Assembly: GCF_000515315.1 (NCBI RefSeq)
Contig: NZ_KI911562.1
Coordinates: 2,068,501-2,132,500, forward strand
Source: Asinibacterium sp. OR53
Lineage (GTDB): Bacteria > Bacteroidota > Bacteroidia > Chitinophagales > Chitinophagaceae
Direction: 5' to 3'
Length of the DNA: 64,000 bases
Part shown: positions 60,692-64,000 of the stretch, in pieces
Position numbering within the stretch: position 1 is the first letter of the stretch
Layout of the letters: the number at the start of each line of letters is the position of its first letter
Position numbers and translations under genes: made by a program
The notes under the pieces: model-generated
What the model was told of the DNA's origin: nothing
The model's database searches: none
The model's input: only the letters and a program-made list of their open reading frames with translations

Positions 60692-61906
60692 ATGAAACAG
60701 AAATTTTTAGGTTCACTTGTTATACTCACTACCGCCATTATATGGCTTTCATCCTGCTCTTCTAAAGGCAATGAAGAATCTGCCCCGGCAGAAGAAACGA
60801 AAACTGAAGCGGCGGATATGGTGGATTTGTCGGAAGACCAGTTCAAAACAGTAAACATACAGTACGGCGCTATAGAAGATAAAAACCTCAGTAGCGTTAT
60901 CAGGGCATCGGGAGTACTGGATGTTCCTCCACAACAACTATTAACTGTTTCTTCTCCCTATGGGGGCACTTTAAAAAGTACGGATTTACTACAGGGTAAA
61001 CCAGTAGTAAAAGGCGAAGTAATAGCAGTACTTGAAAATCCTGAATTTATCCAGCTTCAGCAGGATTATCTGGATTATAAGAGTCAGCTGGTATATCTGA
61101 AAGAAGAATTTGAAAGGCAACAGGAATTAGCAAAGGAAAATGTAAATGCCAAAAAAACATTGCAAAAAGCGAGTAGCGAGTACAACAGTATGATGGCAAG
61201 AGTGCAGGGCTTAAAATCAAAGCTGCAACTCATCAATATTAATCCTGATAAGATTAATTCCGGAAACATCTCAGGCAGGGCAAATATTTATGCGCCTATA
61301 TCAGGCTATGTTACTAAGGTACTGGTGAACATAGGCAAGTTTGTAAACGCTAACCAGGAGCTATTTGAAATTGTAGATACCCGTCACCTTCATGCGGAGC
61401 TTATCATTTTTGAAAAAGATGTTCCCAAATTGAAAATAGGCCAGAAAATCCGTTTTGTGTTGAATAATGAAACAAAGGAACGATTTGCAGAAGTGCATTT
61501 AATTGGCCGTGAAATCAGTGCTGAAAGAACAGTTCGGGTGCATGGACACCTGTTACAGGAGGATAAAAATTTATTACCGGGTATGTACCTGAAAGGAATA
61601 GTAGAAACAGGTGTTGCTACCACGACCGCCTTGCCTGATAAAGCGATTGTGCAATCAGCAGGTAAGTCTTACATTTTTATTGCAGCAGATGAAACAAAAG
61701 AAGAAACCAAACCTGCTGATGGTAAAAAGGATGAGGCTACTGAAAAGCATATTCCGTTTAAGAGAATTGAAGTAACAACCGGTGTTTCGGAAAATGGTTA
61801 TACGGAAGTGATATTACCGGAGGGGTTTAACAGAAATAGCAAGGTTGTAATTAACGGGGCTTATGATTTATTATCAAAGATGAATAATGTGGAGGAAGAA
61901 GAATAA
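60692..61906 (+). CDS. RND adaptor lipoprotein (system C)
   Basis: A 404-aa adaptor with a lipobox (IIWLSSCSSKGN). The core follows: DQFKTVNIQYGAIEDKNLSS, a barrel-sandwich at PYGGTLKSTDLLQGKPVVKGEVIAVLENPEF, a long hairpin (LVYLKEEFERQQELAKENVNAKK) and a beta-barrel (AELIIFEKDVPKLKIGQKIRFVL). It has no HMBD motif, unlike the system A adaptors. A Lys/Glu-rich loop (DETKEETKPADGKKDEATEK) lies near residue 330. It would link the fused permease-TolC. Confidence 0.88.
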   Translation: MKQKFLGSLVILTTAIIWLSSCSSKGNEESAPAEETKTEAADMVDLSEDQFKTVNIQYGAIEDKNLSSVIRASGVLDVPPQQLLTVSSPYGGTLKSTDLLQGKPVVKGEVIAVLENPEFIQLQQDYLDYKSQLVYLKEEFERQQELAKENVNAKKTLQKASSEYNSMMARVQGLKSKLQLININPDKINSGNISGRANIYAPISGYVTKVLVNIGKFVNANQELFEIVDTRHLHAELIIFEKDVPKLKIGQKIRFVLNNETKERFAEVHLIGREISAERTVRVHGHLLQEDKNLLPGMYLKGIVETGVATTTALPDKAIVQSAGKSYIFIAADETKEETKPADGKKDEATEKHIPFKRIEVTTGVSENGYTEVILPEGFNRNSKVVINGAYDLLSKMNNVEEEE

Positions 61907-61914
61907 AAATTTAT

Positions 61915-61988
61915 ATGGGTCGGAGCCCTGCTTTGTTTGTCCCGTTTTAAAATGGAAAACCTTGAGCGGCAGGGTTTCCGTACCCACC
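61915..61988. repeat. 74-nt hairpin repeat, copy 2
   Basis: Same element as at 47194-47267, with two substitutions. Arms GGGTCGGAGCCCTGC (61917-61931) and GCAGGGTTTCCGTACCC (61969-61985). Here it lies upstream of the small lipoprotein and the second Gly-His-rich gene, whereas copy 1 is downstream of its partner. Confidence 0.75.
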
Positions 61989-62023
61989 CAAACAAGTTTT
62001 AAAAGCAAACTAAAATAAATAAT

Positions 62024-62212
62024 ATGCAAAAGATATTTTTTTCCCTCGCTATAGTAGTGATAACTATCGGCAGCAGTTGCACAAATGCAGGTGAGAAAGA
62101 CAAGCAGGAGATAAAGTCAGAAAAACATGATTCAGGCCACAAAGAAAAAACCGATGCCGATACCCTGGGCATGAAAATGGACGGAAACGAATTGGATTCA
62201 AAGAAAAAATAA
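62024..62212 (+). CDS. Small Lys/Asp/His-rich lipoprotein
   Basis: A 62-aa lipoprotein (lipobox ITIGSSCTN). The mature part is highly charged (GEKDKQEIKSEKHDSGHKEKTDADTLGMKMDGNELDSKKK, with His and two Met). No domain is recognised. It could be a metal-binding or spacer lipoprotein. It lies 24 bp before paralogue 2. Confidence 0.6.
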   Translation: MQKIFFSLAIVVITIGSSCTNAGEKDKQEIKSEKHDSGHKEKTDADTLGMKMDGNELDSKKK

Positions 62213-62236
62213 TTTTTCAATCTTAAACTTAAAATT

Positions 62237-62650
62237 ATGAAACAGTTATTTGCATTTCTTGTGATGCTGTTGTCAGCATCCATGTTGTTTGCACAGGATG
62301 TAATTACCCTGCGCAGCGGCGAAACTATCAATGGTAAAGTAGCCGAAGTAGGCACAACAGAAATCCGTTATTACAAAGCTGATAATGCTGACGGGCCTGT
62401 GTATGTAGCCAGTAAATCTGAAGTGGTGCAGATTGTTTATGCCAATGGTACTAAAGATGTTTTTAATACGCAGGCTGCTCCAAATCAAAATGCAGTAAAT
62501 CAAAATTATTCGAGGCGGTATCGCAGGGGATACAACAGGCCGTTTCTTTACCCTATTATCACACCGCATATTGATTTTGGGCATCATATTAATTTAGGGC
62601 ATCATGGTTATGGCGGACATCATGGGGGTCATTATGGAGGCCATCACTAA
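62237..62650 (+). CDS. Secreted protein with Gly-His-rich tail (paralogue 2)
   Basis: A 137-aa protein nearly identical in its first 95 residues to the one at 46772 (signal ending SMLFAQDV). The core ITLRSGETINGKVAEVGTTE is unchanged, as is the upstream CTTAAAATT. The tail differs: HIDFGHHINLGHHGYGGHH and GGHYGGHH. The conserved core with a drifting tail shows a duplication of DNA including part of the leader. Likely a periplasmic metal-binding protein. Confidence 0.75.
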   Translation: MKQLFAFLVMLLSASMLFAQDVITLRSGETINGKVAEVGTTEIRYYKADNADGPVYVASKSEVVQIVYANGTKDVFNTQAAPNQNAVNQNYSRRYRRGYNRPFLYPIITPHIDFGHHINLGHHGYGGHHGGHYGGHH

Positions 62651-62685
62651 TTCTTAGTATCTCTTAAATTCTAATTCAGGAAATT

Positions 62686-63549
62686 ATGAAATGGACAGGA
62701 AGAAGAGAAAGTTCAAATGTTGATGACCGCCGTGGTTTATCCGGCGGCAAAATTGCCGCAGGTGGTGGTGTGGTTGGTATTGTTATTTACCTGCTTTATA
62801 CTTTATTAAGCGGTAATAATGTTGACCCATCGCAGATACAACAGCAACTTTCCGAACAAACAAATCAATCAGCACAACTAACACCTGAAGAACAAAAGGC
62901 AGATGATGAAAGGGCATCGTTTGTAAAAGTGGTATTGGCGGAAACAGAAGATGTATGGAATAAAATTTTTGCAGAAAAAAGTCAGCAATATTCAGAACCA
63001 ACACTGGTATTGTTTCGTGGTGTGGTTGAATCTGCCTGCGGTAATGCCAGTGCAGCATCAGGGCCGTTCTATTGTCCCGGTGATAATAAACTGTATATAG
63101 ACCTTTCTTTTTACCAGGATTTGCAATACAAACTCAATGCACCAGGCGACTTCCCGATGGCCTATGTAGTGACACATGAAGTAGGGCACCATATACAGAA
63201 CCTGATGGGCACTGCGGCAAAAGTAAACAGGCTGCGCCAGCAGTTAAGCGAAACTGCATTCAACAAGTATTCAGTAATGATGGAACTGCAGGCAGATTTT
63301 TATGCCGGTGTTTGGGCACATCATGCACAAAAGATGAAAGACATTTTGGATGCAGATGATATTGATGAAGCATTGAATGCAGCCAGTGCTATTGGAGATG
63401 ACAGGTTGCAAAAACAGGCAACCGGGCAGGTAATGCCAGATGCTTTTACGCATGGCACATCTGCACAACGAATGTATTGGTTTAAGAAAGGCTATGAGAC
63501 AGGCGATATAAAGCAGGGTGATACATTTAATGCCCCTGACCTGCAATAA
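62686..63549 (+). CDS. Neutral zinc metallopeptidase (YpfJ-like)
   Basis: A 287-aa membrane-anchored peptidase. The N-terminus has RRESSNVDDRRG and one helix (VVGIVIYLLYTLLSG, about 29-43), typical of the YpfJ/KPN_02809 family. The zinc motif is VTHEVGHHIQNLMG (HExxH near residue 168), with the third ligand in MELQADFYAGVWAHH (about 199). All catalytic residues are present. Family function in metal resistance is unknown. Confidence 0.88.
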   Translation: MKWTGRRESSNVDDRRGLSGGKIAAGGGVVGIVIYLLYTLLSGNNVDPSQIQQQLSEQTNQSAQLTPEEQKADDERASFVKVVLAETEDVWNKIFAEKSQQYSEPTLVLFRGVVESACGNASAASGPFYCPGDNKLYIDLSFYQDLQYKLNAPGDFPMAYVVTHEVGHHIQNLMGTAAKVNRLRQQLSETAFNKYSVMMELQADFYAGVWAHHAQKMKDILDADDIDEALNAASAIGDDRLQKQATGQVMPDAFTHGTSAQRMYWFKKGYETGDIKQGDTFNAPDLQ

Positions 63550-63593
63550 ATCCTGAATGAAGGGTAACGAAAGTGAAGATAAAATTGAAAATT

Positions 63594-63986
63594 ATGTTGC
63601 AGATATTGGCTACAACTCAAAAAAATATCATTGCCACCAGGGCTAACGATATTCTGGGAATAAGTGATTACGAAAAAATTCATCCGCTTATTCATAACAT
63701 TATCAATAATGGCAAAAAAGTGAGGTGGTATTTTGAAATGGACGACTGCTTAATTTCAAACACAGTTGGATTTTGGGAGGATGGAATAATAGAATTAAAC
63801 TATGGGAAAATGAAATTCACCCATTCGGAAGACATAGAGAAAATTGCCATAGTTGGAGAGATGAAGTGGAGAGACTGGATGCTATCAGTTATGAAGCCTT
63901 TTAGTGAGGCAACCATCAGGTATTTTAGTTTGGCCGAAAAGGAACAGGCTATGGAATGGATTATAAATCAGGAAGAACTTGTCTGA
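63594..63986 (+). CDS. STAS/SEC14-like (SpoIIAA-like) protein
   Basis: A 130-aa soluble protein from ATG 63594; a GTG seven codons upstream is possible. The pattern fits the SpoIIAA-like/DUF3478 family: IIATRANDILGISDYEKIHPLIHNIINNGKKVRWYFEMDD, then HSEDIEKIAIVGEMKWRDWMLSVMKPF, then FSLAEKEQAMEWI. It is intact and ends 14 bp before the window edge. Function unknown; relatives may bind lipids or nucleotides. Confidence 0.75.
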   Translation: MLQILATTQKNIIATRANDILGISDYEKIHPLIHNIINNGKKVRWYFEMDDCLISNTVGFWEDGIIELNYGKMKFTHSEDIEKIAIVGEMKWRDWMLSVMKPFSEATIRYFSLAEKEQAMEWIINQEELV

Positions 63987-64000
63987 AATTATTTGGATTG

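Overview
The window looks like a piece of a Bacteroidota genome, most likely a Chitinophagaceae-type organism. It is AT-rich, lacks obvious Shine-Dalgarno sites, carries TAnnTTTG-type promoter elements, has a Bacteroides-type tra set (TraE, TraF, TraG, TraJ), and encodes many families typical of that phylum (HYC_CC_PP-like, DUF6660-like, DUF2911, TonB receptor, heavy-metal-binding-domain proteins). No tRNA, rRNA, CRISPR array, integrase or transposase is visible.

Positions 1-17,500 are the transfer and regulation part of an integrative/conjugative element, almost all on the minus strand. In transcription order it has a small membrane protein, TraE, a DUF1896-like protein, an 1834-aa methylase-helicase, TraF, the TraG ATPase, a lipoprotein, three tandem TraI-like paralogues and TraJ. 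The C-terminal part of an AbiEii-type toxin gene runs convergently into traJ at the left edge. Behind this lie an XRE regulator, an RteC-like protein, a membrane-bound LuxR-type regulator and a GNAT acetyltransferase, with several operator-like palindromes between them.

Positions 17,600-63,990 are a copper/silver-type metal-resistance island on the plus strand, interrupted only by one minus-strand TonB receptor (33,057-35,258). It has three heavy-metal RND systems. System A (20.8-27.8 kb) has a permease split in two frames, a TolC protein and two adaptors with heavy-metal-binding motifs. System B (36.3-45.9 kb) has TolC, an adaptor with an extra N-terminal half, several small metal-binding secreted proteins and an intact permease. 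System C (55.7-61.9 kb) has a DUF6660-like protein, a permease-TolC fusion and an adaptor. Between B and C are a DUF2231 protein with a methionine-rich tail, a multicopper oxidase and a CPH-type P-ATPase. Together these would oxidise Cu(I), buffer it with Met/His/Cys-rich proteins, pump it from cytoplasm to periplasm, and export it across the outer membrane. An HMA-like/AraC regulator and an ECF sigma factor with a membrane-anchored barrel partner are the obvious controllers.

The observations most worth following are: a bipartite motif with identical 16-nt spacing upstream of the sigma gene and two other units (a candidate ECF regulon); a 74-nt hairpin repeat present twice beside a duplicated His-rich gene; two fusion proteins that retain internal signal-peptide-like segments; several overlooked small proteins; and palindromes abutting the start codons of regulators. 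Everything here rests on reading the sequence; no database search was run.
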